Below are positions 46,129 through 55,266 of a stretch of 64,000 bases of DNA, in pieces; within the stretch, counting starts at the first letter, position 1; each line of letters starts with the position of its first letter. The position numbers and the translations under genes are program-made. Source of the DNA: Pseudooceanicola aestuarii (GTDB taxonomy: Bacteria; Pseudomonadota; Alphaproteobacteria; Rhodobacterales; Rhodobacteraceae); the NCBI RefSeq assembly GCF_010614805.1, contig NZ_JAAFZC010000001.1, positions 903,501-967,500 of the forward strand, in the 5' to 3' direction. The notes under the pieces were generated by a model. It saw only the letters and a program-made list of their open reading frames with translations, was not told the origin of the DNA and made no database searches.

Positions 46129-47106
46129 TCAGGCGGAATATGCCTTGCGGCGGTCGCTGGTCTTTGCGGCGGGGCGCGCCGGCCCCGTCAGCGCCTGGAA
46201 CCGTGCGGCGGCGGCGGCGTATTCGCGGGCCAGCGTCTCGACCACCTGGGCCACCGGCTCTTCCTCGCGGCTGCGGCCGACGCCCTGACCGGCGGCCCAG
46301 ATATCGCGCCAGCGCCTGGCCTGTTCGCCCGAATAGTTCCGAGCCACCGCAGCGCCGGGCGCATCCGGATCATAGCCGCCCGCCCGCAGGCTGTCGCGCA
46401 GCCAGGAGGCAGGCGTGCCCGTGATCGCATCGGAGACCACCAGGTCATCCGCCCCGGCCGCGATCACCATGTCCTTGTACCCCTGCTGCGCGCGGCTTTC
46501 GCGGGTGGGCAGGAACCGGGTGCCCATGTAGACGGCATCGGCCCCCGCCGCGATCGCCCCGGCCACCCCCGCCCCGTCGGAAATCCCGCCGCCCACGGCG
46601 ATCAGCCCGTCAAAGAAGTCGCGGATGGCAGAAATGAAGGCAAAGGGCGACAGGTGCCCGGTATGTCCGCCCGCACCCGCGCTGATACAGGCCATGCCGT
46701 CCACCCCCGCATCCGCCGCCTTGCGCGCCAGCTTCAGGTTGACGACATCGGCCACCACCTGCCCGCCATAGGATTTCACCACTTCCATCACCGGCCGGGG
46801 CGAGCCCAGTGCCGTGATCACCACCGGCGGCTTGTATTCCGCGATCAATGCCAGGTGATCGGGCAGCGCGGCATTGGTGGAATGGGTGATCAGGTTGGCG
46901 ATCCATGGCCCGTCGCCGGGGCGCAGCGCGCCGGTGATCGTGCCCATCCACGCATCCAGATCGGCGGTGGTGCGGGCGTTCGTCGTGGGAAAGGCGCCCG
47001 CGATCCCGGCCTTGCAGGCGGCGATCACCAGTTCGGGTCCGGAGACCAGGAACATCGGTGCGCAGACCACGGGCAGGCGCAGTTGATCGGTGAAATGGCC
47101 CGTCAT
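46129..47106 (-). CDS. Nitronate monooxygenase family protein (FMN TIM barrel)
   Basis: A 325-aa NMO/NPD-family flavoprotein. LPVVCAPMFLVSGPELVIA is the N-terminal signature and VVADVVNLKLARKAADAGVDGM is the central strand. The FMN phosphate loops are GIADAV-like segments (VGGGISDGAGVAGAIAAGADAVYMGTRF). Members oxidise nitronates or act as enoyl reductases. In an acyl-CoA locus a reductase role is plausible, but that is inference. It overlaps the downstream edge of the CoA-ligase gene by 4 bp. Confidence 0.87.
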   Translation of the reverse strand: MTGHFTDQLRLPVVCAPMFLVSGPELVIAACKAGIAGAFPTTNARTTADLDAWMGTITGALRPGDGPWIANLITHSTNAALPDHLALIAEYKPPVVITALGSPRPVMEVVKSYGGQVVADVVNLKLARKAADAGVDGMACISAGAGGHTGHLSPFAFISAIRDFFDGLIAVGGGISDGAGVAGAIAAGADAVYMGTRFLPTRESRAQQGYKDMVIAAGADDLVVSDAITGTPASWLRDSLRAGGYDPDAPGAAVARNYSGEQARRWRDIWAAGQGVGRSREEEPVAQVVETLAREYAAAAARFQALTGPARPAAKTSDRRKAYSA

Positions 47107-48596
47107 GTCGCGGCCTCCGTCTGGCGGGCGCGGGTGGCGGCGATCACGTCACGGCGCACCACCTTGCCCACGGGATTGCGGGGAAAAGCCTCCAGCAGGT
47201 GCAGCGCCTTGGGGGTGCGGACGGGGCCGATGGCCTGCCGCACATGGGCGCGCAAACTGTCCGCGTCGCAGCGGGTGGCATCCATGACCACCGCAGCCTC
47301 CAGCCTTTCGCCCCAGACGGGATCGTCAACGCCAAAGGCACAGGCCTCGCTGACAGCGGGGTGATCGGCCAGCGCCCGCTCCACCTCCGCGAGGTAGACG
47401 TTGTACCCGCCGGTGATGATCATGTCCTTGGCGCGGCCCACCAGGAACAGCGCGCCGCTGCTGTCGATGCGGCCGATATCCCCGGTCTTCAGCCAGCCGT
47501 CATGGCGCGCGGCGGCGGTCTGGTCGGGATCGTCCAGATAGCGCGTGGCCGCCAGGTCACCGCCAGCCAGAACCTCGCCCGTGGCATCGCGGGTGGCGAT
47601 CTCTCCGCTCTCCGTCAGTACCGCCAGCGGCGTGTCGGGAAAGGCAAAGCCGACGGCGGCGCGCAGCTCCGGCTGCGCCATCTGCGCCGGACGCAGTCCG
47701 GCAATGGCCATCGGGGCCTCTGTCTGGCCATAGAGCGTGGACAGCACCGGGCCGAACCTGTCGATGGCGCGGCCGATCGCCTCCGGCGCCATCGGCGCGG
47801 CGGAATAGGTGACATGCCGCAGAGCGGGGAAATCGGCGGGGGTGAACTCCGCCTCCTCCATCAGCAGATGGATCAGGGTGGGCGGCAGGAACACAGTGCT
47901 GACCCCGCCACGCAGCGCCTTCAGGATCTCGGCCCGGCCGGGATGGCGCAACACGACATGTTGCCCGCCCGCCGCCAGGATCGGCAGCACGTAATGCGAC
48001 GCCCCATGCGACAGCGGGGCCGCCACCAGGTTCACATCCGCATCTGTCAACTCGTAGAACCAGCGGATCGACGCCAGCGCCCGCAGCGCGCTGCGGTTGG
48101 TCTGCACCACCCCCTTGGGCACCCCGGTAGAGCCGCCGGTGAACTTGATCGCGCAGGTCGCCCCCGGATCGCGGTTCGGCGCAGGCAGGGCAGCGGCGGG
48201 ATCTGGACGGGTGGCGATCAGATCCTCCAGCGCCAGAACGGGGCCATCGCCCTGGCCCAGCGCCGCGCGCGAGGGGGCATCGCAGATCACCAGTGCCAGG
48301 CCGGCCCGTGCCCGCAGATCGCCGTTCAGCCCCGCGCCATTGCGCGGGTTCAGGGGCACCCAGACGGCGCCACAGCGCAGGATCGCAAGATAGGCCACAA
48401 TGTTCTGCCAGGAATTCGCGGCGCACAGCCCGACCCGCGCGCCCGGCGCCAGCCGCGCGGCCAGCAGGCGGGCGGCATCCTCGACCGCGGCGATCAGCGC
48501 GCCATGGGTCATGCGGGTATCGCCATCGGTGATCGCCAGGCGCGCGGCCTTGGCCGGCATTCCCTCATATAGCGTGTCTATCGGGTGGCCCGTCAT
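47103..48596 (-). CDS. AMP-dependent acyl-CoA synthetase
   Basis: A 497-aa acid-CoA ligase. The P-loop reads KFTGGSTGVPKGVVQ (TGGS rather than TSGTT), with STLYGQTEAPM, GWLKTGDIGRID and VGRAKDMIITGGYNVY following. The C-terminal lysine motif is NPVGKVVRRD. The Ser-Gly change in the P-loop occurs in some benzoate/cinnamate-type ligases. It overlaps both neighbours by 4 bp and is the second ligase of the locus. Confidence 0.9.
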   Translation of the reverse strand: MTGHPIDTLYEGMPAKAARLAITDGDTRMTHGALIAAVEDAARLLAARLAPGARVGLCAANSWQNIVAYLAILRCGAVWVPLNPRNGAGLNGDLRARAGLALVICDAPSRAALGQGDGPVLALEDLIATRPDPAAALPAPNRDPGATCAIKFTGGSTGVPKGVVQTNRSALRALASIRWFYELTDADVNLVAAPLSHGASHYVLPILAAGGQHVVLRHPGRAEILKALRGGVSTVFLPPTLIHLLMEEAEFTPADFPALRHVTYSAAPMAPEAIGRAIDRFGPVLSTLYGQTEAPMAIAGLRPAQMAQPELRAAVGFAFPDTPLAVLTESGEIATRDATGEVLAGGDLAATRYLDDPDQTAAARHDGWLKTGDIGRIDSSGALFLVGRAKDMIITGGYNVYLAEVERALADHPAVSEACAFGVDDPVWGERLEAAVVMDATRCDADSLRAHVRQAIGPVRTPKALHLLEAFPRNPVGKVVRRDVIAATRARQTEAAT

Positions 48597-49816
48597 GCCT
48601 GCCCCTCCAGAATGGTGACCGCGGTGGCCCCTTCTTCGACGCCCAGAAAGCCGCCGCCGTTTTCCGCAACCCCGATGCGCGCGCCGCTGACCTGACGGGG
48701 GCCTGCCTCTCCGCGCAGCTGGGTTGTCAGCTCGAACAGCTGCGCCAGCCCCGTGGCGCCCACGGGATGCCCCTTGGCCAGAAGCCCGCCGGAGGGATTC
48801 ACCGGCACACGCCCGCCCAGCGTGAAATCCCCCGCCGCCAGCCGCGCGACGGCCCCGCCCGGCGCGGCCAGGCCCAGGTTCTCCACCTGCTGGATCTCGG
48901 CATAGGCGGTGGCATCGTGAACCTCCGCAAGGTCGATATCCTCGGGCCCCAGCCCGGCGGCCTCATAGGCCTGCTGCGCCGCGCGGCGGCCGATATGCTG
49001 ATCGAATGCCGCCGCATCGCGCGGCGTGGTGGAGACCAGCGCACAGGCGCGCAGCCGCACGGACCGGGCCGCGCCCAGCCGGGCCAGCGCCGCGTCGGAA
49101 CACAGAACCAGCGCCGCCGCGCCATCGCTCACGGGGGCGCACATCGCGCGGGTAAAGGGATCGACGATCGGCTTGTCCGCCAGCACCTGATCCAGAGAGA
49201 AGGGCGTGCGATACTGCGCCCGACAGTTCTGCGACCCATGGGTGTGGTTCTTGGCCGCGACACGGGCGAAATCCGCCTGGGTGGTGCCGTATTGCGCCAT
49301 ATGGCGGCGCGCCTGCGCGGCATACAGATCCATGAACAGGCTTCGCCCCGGGCCCGGATCCTCGCCGCCGATGCTGCGGATGTAGTCGATCACCCCGGCG
49401 CGGTCATGCACATCCGTGCCTCCGGCAAAGGCGGCGGCGACCTGGTCGGGACGGTCCGGAAACACCATCTTTTCCGCGCCCACCACCAACGCCACATCGG
49501 CCATTCCCGCCCGGATGGCGGCCATGGCGCCCCACACCCCGGTCGAGCCGGAGGCACAGGCGTTTTCCACATTGGTCACCGGCAGCCCATGCACCCCCGC
49601 CGCACGCAGGGCGATCTGGCCGCGGATGGTGTTCTGCCCCTCCAGCATCTGCTGGCGGGTGTTGGAAAACCACGCCGCATCCAGCGCCTCGGCGCCGATG
49701 CCCGCGTCCTGCAGCACCTCGGCCACCACCTGGGCAGTCAGCGTTTTAACGCTGTCCTGCGGGCGCTTGCCGAACCGCGACATCGCCGCGCCGATGATAT
49801 GCACGCCCGTCGTCAT
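48593..49816 (-). CDS. Thiolase family protein (SCP2/acetyl-CoA acetyltransferase-like)
   Basis: A 407-aa thiolase of the SCP2-like branch. The acyl-accepting Cys lies in NVENACASGSTGVW, EVHDATAYAE gives the HDA-type active-site His, and NPSGGLLAKGHPVGATGLAQ gives the GHP motif. It could release acetyl- or propionyl-CoA in the last step of side-chain shortening, or act in a coupled hydratase/aldolase reaction. The start at 49816 is chosen because the 4-bp overlap with the upstream gene matches the pattern of the operon. Confidence 0.86.
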   Translation of the reverse strand: MTTGVHIIGAAMSRFGKRPQDSVKTLTAQVVAEVLQDAGIGAEALDAAWFSNTRQQMLEGQNTIRGQIALRAAGVHGLPVTNVENACASGSTGVWGAMAAIRAGMADVALVVGAEKMVFPDRPDQVAAAFAGGTDVHDRAGVIDYIRSIGGEDPGPGRSLFMDLYAAQARRHMAQYGTTQADFARVAAKNHTHGSQNCRAQYRTPFSLDQVLADKPIVDPFTRAMCAPVSDGAAALVLCSDAALARLGAARSVRLRACALVSTTPRDAAAFDQHIGRRAAQQAYEAAGLGPEDIDLAEVHDATAYAEIQQVENLGLAAPGGAVARLAAGDFTLGGRVPVNPSGGLLAKGHPVGATGLAQLFELTTQLRGEAGPRQVSGARIGVAENGGGFLGVEEGATAVTILEGQA

Positions 49817-51540
49817 TGCGCGGCGATTTCCACGCGGGCGGGGCGGCGGTTCTGCACGATGCGGAACCGCGAGGCGACAAAGGCCAGATCCGTCAGGCAG
49901 GCATTGCCCGCAGGGTTCAGCCCGGTGACGTGGTAATCGCTGTAGGCGGCGGCAAAGTTGATCCACATCGCCCCGGTCAGGTTGATCGACAGATTCGCCC
50001 CGGCGGCCAGGTAGCGCGGCTCTGCCGCATCCAGAAACGCCGCATCCGTGGAATAGAGATAGCAGGAGATCGTGCCACGGGTGCGCGCCAGCTCGGTCGC
50101 TTCGGCCACGGCGGCCTCTCCGCTGTCGGCGGCCACGATATAGAGAACGGGGCCAAACCGTTCCTCCGCGTAAAGATCGACCTCCGCCGGGGTCACCGCC
50201 AGGATCAGCGGCGTCATGGTGCGCGCCTCGGGGAAATCGGGATGATCATAGGGCGCGGCCGGGCGCAGGACGCGCAGGTCGCGGCGCGCGGCTTCTGCCG
50301 TCGCGTCGGTGACGACATCCAGGCTGACCTGCCCCTGCACCGCCCCCATGATACCCGCCGCCTGTGCGGGCTGATCGGCGATGGCATCCACCTGGGCCAC
50401 GATCGCCTGCGCCACCGTGTCGAAACCGGCGTGGCCCGCCGCCGTCGCGATGCCCTCGCGCGGGACATAGATCACCTGCGGGCTGGTGCACATCTGGGCC
50501 GAGAACAGGCAGCTGGCCCGCGCGATGGCCCGCGCTGCGTCGTCCAGATCGTCAACCGACTCCACCACCACGGAATTCACCCCGGCGGTTTCGGTGTACA
50601 GAAGCTTGCCCACCACGGTCTGTTCCAGATGGCTGCCATAGCGCGGGCTGCCGGTGAAATCGATGATCTGCACCGCCGGATCCGCGACGAAGGCTCCGGC
50701 CACGGGGGCCTCGGGCGTGTCGGCGGCCAGGGTGACCAGGTTGGGATCGAACCCGAATTCCGCCAGAACGGCGCGGGCGGTTTCCACCACCAGGGCCATG
50801 GGCAGGATGGCAATGGGATGCGGTTTGACGATCACCGGGTTGCCCGTGGCCAGGCTGGCGAACATCGAGGGATAGGCATTCCACGTCGGGAAAGAGGCAC
50901 AGCAGATCACCAGCCCCAGCCCGCGCGGCACCAGGGTAAAGCGTTTCTCAAGCGCCACGGGCTGGCCGGCGAAATCGCGATGGTAGGTGCCATCGGGGCT
51001 GACCGCGCGCATGGCGCGGGCGGCATAGGCCAGCGCCTCGATCCCGCGATCCAGCGCATTGGGGCCCGATCCGCTGAACGCCTGGGTATAGCTTTGCCCC
51101 GCCACATGCATGACGGCATGGGCCATTTCGAAGTTGCGGTCGTACATGCGCTGCGCGATCTCCACGCAAAGCGCCAGCCGCAGTTCGGGATCGGCGGCGG
51201 CCCAGGCGGGCTGTGCGGCCTGGGCCGCGGCGATCAGCGCCTGCGGGTCGGATCGCGGATAGGTGATGCCCAGCGGCTGCTGCGTGAAGGGCGAGACCTC
51301 AGCCCCCACCCAGCCGGTGATACCCGGCTGATCGATGGTGAACCGCGTGTCGCGCCGCGCGGCAAAGGCGGCCTTGCCCGCCGCCGGTTTCTCCGCCCCG
51401 TGGATCTTGGAAGACGGGCTGTCGCGGAACGGGCTCCAGGCTTCGCGGGTTTCGGTGGCCGCGATGGCCCGGTCCAGCAGCGGCGCGTGGCGCGCGATCA
51501 GGTCGGCGGGCTGGGCGGCGGTCTCTTGGCAGTTGGTCAT
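49813..51540 (-). CDS. PaaN-like aldehyde dehydrogenase
   Basis: A 575-aa aldehyde dehydrogenase resembling PaaN of phenylacetate degradation. VICCASFPTWNAYPSMFASLATGNPVIVKPHP is a family region and FSAQMCTSPQVIYVP holds the catalytic Cys. The paaZ hydratase fusion is absent, as in the short PaaN type. The start at 51540 is the operon-consistent one; a longer frame exists. It would oxidise an aldehyde released by the neighbouring carotenoid/stilbene-type oxygenase to an acid for CoA activation; that order is inference. Confidence 0.86.
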   Translation of the reverse strand: MTNCQETAAQPADLIARHAPLLDRAIAATETREAWSPFRDSPSSKIHGAEKPAAGKAAFAARRDTRFTIDQPGITGWVGAEVSPFTQQPLGITYPRSDPQALIAAAQAAQPAWAAADPELRLALCVEIAQRMYDRNFEMAHAVMHVAGQSYTQAFSGSGPNALDRGIEALAYAARAMRAVSPDGTYHRDFAGQPVALEKRFTLVPRGLGLVICCASFPTWNAYPSMFASLATGNPVIVKPHPIAILPMALVVETARAVLAEFGFDPNLVTLAADTPEAPVAGAFVADPAVQIIDFTGSPRYGSHLEQTVVGKLLYTETAGVNSVVVESVDDLDDAARAIARASCLFSAQMCTSPQVIYVPREGIATAAGHAGFDTVAQAIVAQVDAIADQPAQAAGIMGAVQGQVSLDVVTDATAEAARRDLRVLRPAAPYDHPDFPEARTMTPLILAVTPAEVDLYAEERFGPVLYIVAADSGEAAVAEATELARTRGTISCYLYSTDAAFLDAAEPRYLAAGANLSINLTGAMWINFAAAYSDYHVTGLNPAGNACLTDLAFVASRFRIVQNRRPARVEIAAQ

Positions 51541-51542
51541 TG

Positions 51543-52700
51543 TCACCCTCGGTTCAGTCGTTCGACGATCATGGCGCTGCCAGCACCCTGGGCGCCGGTG
51601 GCCACCACCAGCCCCAGACGGCCCTGGCAGGCGTCCAGCGCATCCAGCAGCGAGGACAGCAGAATGGCGCCCGAGGCGCCCAGCGGATGCCCCTTGGCCA
51701 GATGGCCACCGCCCACGTTCACGCGGTCGGGATCGGGGGCGCGGTCGCGCAGGAACAGCGCCTGGGTGACGGCAAAGGCCTCCATGAACTCGATCCGGTC
51801 CATGTCCTGTAGCCGCAGTCCGGCACGCTCCAGCACCTGGTCCATCGCGTCCACCCCGGCGGTCAGCGAGGCGCCGATATCGCCCCCCGTCTCGGCCCAG
51901 GCCAGGATGCGGGCCCGTGGTGCGGCCTCCACCGCGCCCGGTGCGCCCATCAGCGCCAGCGCGGCCCCGTCCGAAGTGGCCGGCGCATGGGCCAGCGTGT
52001 GGATCGGCGCGAATTCCTCGTCGCCCAGCGCATCGCGGTATTGTTCGGCCAGGGGGCCGAACACAGGCTCCAGCCCGGCCAGCCCCTCGGCGGTGACGGG
52101 GCGCAGGCATTCCTCCCGCTCCAGCCCGTTCAGCGCCAATCGGGAGGCCGTCAGCGCCGTCCCCTCCGCCGCGACAGCCCGCTGGCCCGAGGTCAGGGCG
52201 GCGGCATCCAGTTCCGCCCTTGTGACATCGCGCCGCGCGGCCAGCCGGTCGGCGGCCAAGGCCACGGGGATGTAGCGTTGCGGCGGCGCAAAGCTGTCGT
52301 CGGTGTAATACTCCGCCCGGTCGCCCATGAAGGGCACGCGGGACATCATCTCGACCCCGCCGGCCAGGGCGCTGCGGGCTGTCCCCGCCTGCACCATCGC
52401 CGCCGCCTGCCCCACCGCCGTCAGGCCGGAGACGCAGAAATTGTTCACGCTGATCGTGGCCGTGCGCGCGGGAAGCCCGGCGGCCAGCTTGGCCACCTGT
52501 GCGATGTTGCCACCCTGGGCGCCCACCTGCCCGACCGCGCCCAGAACCAGGGCGCAGGGATCGGGTGCGGCGCCGGTGCGGTCGGCGATGCCGGAGGCCA
52601 GATCGGCCACCAGCCCCTGCGGCGTTGCGGATGCAAGCCCGCCGTCAGGCCGCGCCTTGCCGCGCGGCCCGCGCAGGGCCTCGTAGATGAGAACGTCCAT
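51543..52700 (-). CDS. Thiolase family protein lacking the second catalytic Cys
   Basis: A 385-aa thiolase II-like protein. The nucleophile is Cys89 in ISVNNFCVSG, and GGGHLAKGHPLGASG gives the GHP motif. Two changes are odd. The usual NEAFA reads MEAFA, and the C-terminal CxGGGxG that holds the acid/base Cys reads ATGAQGAG, so that Cys is missing. The protein might do only partial chemistry or act with the SCP2-like thiolase. It starts 1 bp from the carotenoid oxygenase stop. Confidence 0.82.
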   Translation of the reverse strand: MDVLIYEALRGPRGKARPDGGLASATPQGLVADLASGIADRTGAAPDPCALVLGAVGQVGAQGGNIAQVAKLAAGLPARTATISVNNFCVSGLTAVGQAAAMVQAGTARSALAGGVEMMSRVPFMGDRAEYYTDDSFAPPQRYIPVALAADRLAARRDVTRAELDAAALTSGQRAVAAEGTALTASRLALNGLEREECLRPVTAEGLAGLEPVFGPLAEQYRDALGDEEFAPIHTLAHAPATSDGAALALMGAPGAVEAAPRARILAWAETGGDIGASLTAGVDAMDQVLERAGLRLQDMDRIEFMEAFAVTQALFLRDRAPDPDRVNVGGGHLAKGHPLGASGAILLSSLLDALDACQGRLGLVVATGAQGAGSAMIVERLNRG

Positions 52701-54157
52701 CAGGCCACCAGTTGATCGCCACGCACCCAGGTGCCGTGGAACCCGGCCGGCACCCGCGCCGGCAACAGCACCCGCGCCACCGGTCCGGCATCGAAATTGC
52801 GGGCGTCGATGATCCGTGCCTCCGACGTGCGCGAGGCCTCGTCGGTGACGAAGACGACGACATAGCCGTCATCCTCCCCCTTGGCGCCGATGCGCGGCGC
52901 AAAGGCCGGCTCGGAACCATAGACCCCCGGTTCGTACTTGTGTTCGACCGCGTCGCCGGTGATCAGGTCATATTTGATCATGCCGTCGAATTTCTGCAGA
53001 TCCGTCGGCGCCATGGAGACATGGTAGGACCAGCGCGTCTTCTTGGCGGCGTAATCCAGGTTGATCACCGGGAATTCACCGATCCGGTCGTCCAGCTGGC
53101 GCATCTTGATCTCGCCGGTGCGCATGTTCATGCGCCATTCCACCGGCACCGCGTGCAACGCCATGACGTTCACATGCGCCGCGTAGGGGCCGTATTTGGG
53201 ATCCTTGGCCAGGCCGTTGGGCACCATCTTGCAGGCCGCCATGATGACCTCGTCGCCCTCCTCCCAGGAGTTGATGACGTGGTAGATGTAGCACGGCTCT
53301 GTCTCGAACCAGCGGATCTGATCGCCGGTCCCGTTGCGGGGCACCACGCCAAACCGGGCAGGTTCGCCGGAATTGGTGATGTTCCACATGGATTTGCGCA
53401 TCCCGCTTTCGGAGAAGATCACCGGCAGATCATGCAGGATGGCGTAGTTCTTCGTCAGGCCCATGTCGTGGGGCAGGCGCGGACCGGGCAGTTCGACGCG
53501 CTGGAAATTCGTCAGCTCGTTCTTGGCGTTCACCACGCCGAAGGACATCCAGGGCTCGTACAGCGAATAGTCGAAAAAGACGAATTCGCCGGTCTCGGGG
53601 TCCACCTTGGAATGCGCGGAGACGTTGCGCGGCAGCTTGCCGCCAAAGCTCTCGTTGCCGATCGTGTCCAAGGTCACCGGGTCGACGCGCACCGGCGTAC
53701 CCGAGACATACCACAGCGCCATCAGCTGGCCGTTGTGCATGATCACGTCGGTGTTGGCCGTATCCTTGTAGACCTTGTCCGGGCGGTTGCGGTGGGCGGG
53801 CAGCATGACGCCCCCGGCTTCCAGCGTGCCGTTCTGCTCGGCGATGAAATCATCGGTGCGGACAAACCGGTTGCGGTATTGCGCCTTGCCGTCCTCGAAC
53901 AGGATGCCGTGCAGCATCCCGTCGCCGTCGAACCAATGGTGCATGTCGCTGGGCGCGCGGACGGGGTTGGGACCGTTGCGGTAATAGCCGCCGTGCAGGT
54001 CTTTGGGGATCTCGCCGATGACCTCAAGGTCCAGGGCGGTCGTCTCCCGGTTGGTGCCTTCGTAGAACCCCTGAAGATAAGGGTTCAGCGTGTTCTCGCC
54101 GGTCAGTTCGCCCGCTTCGATACGCACGGGTTCCAGATCTGTCAGCTTGCCATCCAT
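52700..54157 (-). CDS. Carotenoid/lignostilbene oxygenase family protein
   Basis: A 485-aa RPE65/CCD-family non-haem iron oxygenase that cleaves alkene C=C bonds into two carbonyls. The four iron His are at 182 (SAHSKVD), 230 (PHDMGL), 293 (YHVINSW) and 474 (FHGTWV). NGPNPVRAPSDMHHWFDGDGM is the family N-terminal region. The CoA-ligase/ALDH context suggests lignostilbene- or apocarotenoid-type substrates rather than vitamin A synthesis, since no crt genes are nearby. It heads the second part of the operon after a 299-bp gap. Confidence 0.9.
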   Translation of the reverse strand: MDGKLTDLEPVRIEAGELTGENTLNPYLQGFYEGTNRETTALDLEVIGEIPKDLHGGYYRNGPNPVRAPSDMHHWFDGDGMLHGILFEDGKAQYRNRFVRTDDFIAEQNGTLEAGGVMLPAHRNRPDKVYKDTANTDVIMHNGQLMALWYVSGTPVRVDPVTLDTIGNESFGGKLPRNVSAHSKVDPETGEFVFFDYSLYEPWMSFGVVNAKNELTNFQRVELPGPRLPHDMGLTKNYAILHDLPVIFSESGMRKSMWNITNSGEPARFGVVPRNGTGDQIRWFETEPCYIYHVINSWEEGDEVIMAACKMVPNGLAKDPKYGPYAAHVNVMALHAVPVEWRMNMRTGEIKMRQLDDRIGEFPVINLDYAAKKTRWSYHVSMAPTDLQKFDGMIKYDLITGDAVEHKYEPGVYGSEPAFAPRIGAKGEDDGYVVVFVTDEASRTSEARIIDARNFDAGPVARVLLPARVPAGFHGTWVRGDQLVA

Positions 54158-54456
54158 GATGTGCCCTCCCGGATTCGGCCTCTCCTCTTGGCATCAGCCT
54201 AGGTTGGTTGGTTTTAATTCGCAAGTTACATATTCGAGCCAGGGTTGAAAATATTTGCCCTGCTTGCGTGACCCACTCGAACGGGGTTGCCGCAAATGTT
54301 TCACGTGCAACGCATTGAGTTTATTACCAGTTGCCCTGTAACTCCGATATTCCTCCGGGGCAGGCCGCCCAAGAGGCGCAGCACAGCAGTCGGCGGAGCC
54401 TCGCGGCCCCGCGTCGCGTGAATTGCGATTTCGTACCTGCTGCGCCGCAGCGCCCG
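54158..54456. other. 299-bp gap between SDR and carotenoid oxygenase genes
   Basis: The part nearest the oxygenase gene (about 54200-54270) is AT-rich and probably holds its promoter, but I cannot fix -35/-10 boxes. TGGTTTTAA at 54209-54217 resembles the TGGTTTC-type repeat before the CoA-ligase gene at 58076-58101. I see no ORF with coding support. Confidence 0.4.
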
Positions 54457-55266
54457 TCAGGTGATGGTCAGCGCCCCGTCCAGAACCAGCGCATCGCCGG
54501 TGTGGAACCGCGACATGTCGGAGGCCAGGTAGACCGCCAACCCGGCGAAATCCTCCGGCTCGCCCCAACGGCCCAGGGGGACGCGCCCGCGGATCACGCG
54601 GTCGTTGAATTTCTCGGCCTCCTGCAAGGCTTGCGACAGGTCCGAACGGACAAAGCCCGGCAAAACCGCGTTGGCGCGGATGCCGTGACGGCCGTATTCC
54701 ACCGCGATACTCTTGATCATCGCGATCACCCCGGCCTTCGACGCGGCATAGGCCTGGTTCATCGGCGGCGAGTTCAGCGCCGCGATGGAGGACGATACCA
54801 GCAAGGAGCCGCCCGGATCGCCCGCCGCCGCACGGTCGGTCATGTGCCGACAGGCGGCGCGGAACAGCCACATCACGGAATCCAGGTTGACAGTCATCAG
54901 CGCGCGCCAGTCCGATTGCGTGATATCGTGGAACGGCCCACCGCCGGCGCCCGTCCCGGCATTGGCGGCGACGAAATCCAGCCGCCCGAATTCGGCCAGC
55001 GCGGCGGCGACACCTTCGTTCACCGCCTGTTCATCGGTCACGTCGACACGCCGCGCCTGGACGCGCCCGCCCAGGGCGGTCAGTTCGGCCTCCGCGCGGG
55101 CGGTCTTGTCCGGGTTCTGACCCCAGATAACCACGTCTGCCCCGGCCTGCGCCAATCCCCGCGCCATGCCCAGGCCGATGCCGCCATTGCCCCCGGTGAC
55201 CAGCGCCACCTTGCCCGCAAGGTCGAACATCGGCACGACCCCCGACCCTGTCGCGGTGCCCGTCAT
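54457..55266 (-). CDS. Short-chain dehydrogenase/reductase
   Basis: A 269-aa classical SDR. TGGNGGIGLGMA is the NAD(P)-binding loop, NAGTGAG follows, and the catalytic Ser (VSSSIAAL) and YAASK pair are in place, with the C-terminal GALTIT end. The start at 55266 overlaps the previous stop by 4 bp and has gggagg 7 nt upstream. It probably oxidises or reduces a hydroxyacyl- or alcohol intermediate of this pathway. Confidence 0.92.
   Translation of the reverse strand: MTGTATGSGVVPMFDLAGKVALVTGGNGGIGLGMARGLAQAGADVVIWGQNPDKTARAEAELTALGGRVQARRVDVTDEQAVNEGVAAALAEFGRLDFVAANAGTGAGGGPFHDITQSDWRALMTVNLDSVMWLFRAACRHMTDRAAAGDPGGSLLVSSSIAALNSPPMNQAYAASKAGVIAMIKSIAVEYGRHGIRANAVLPGFVRSDLSQALQEAEKFNDRVIRGRVPLGRWGEPEDFAGLAVYLASDMSRFHTGDALVLDGALTIT

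Noticed and set aside
52700-54157. Carotenoid biosynthesis or retinal pathway
   Set aside because: No crt or opsin gene is nearby; CoA ligases, ALDH and thiolases point to catabolism.
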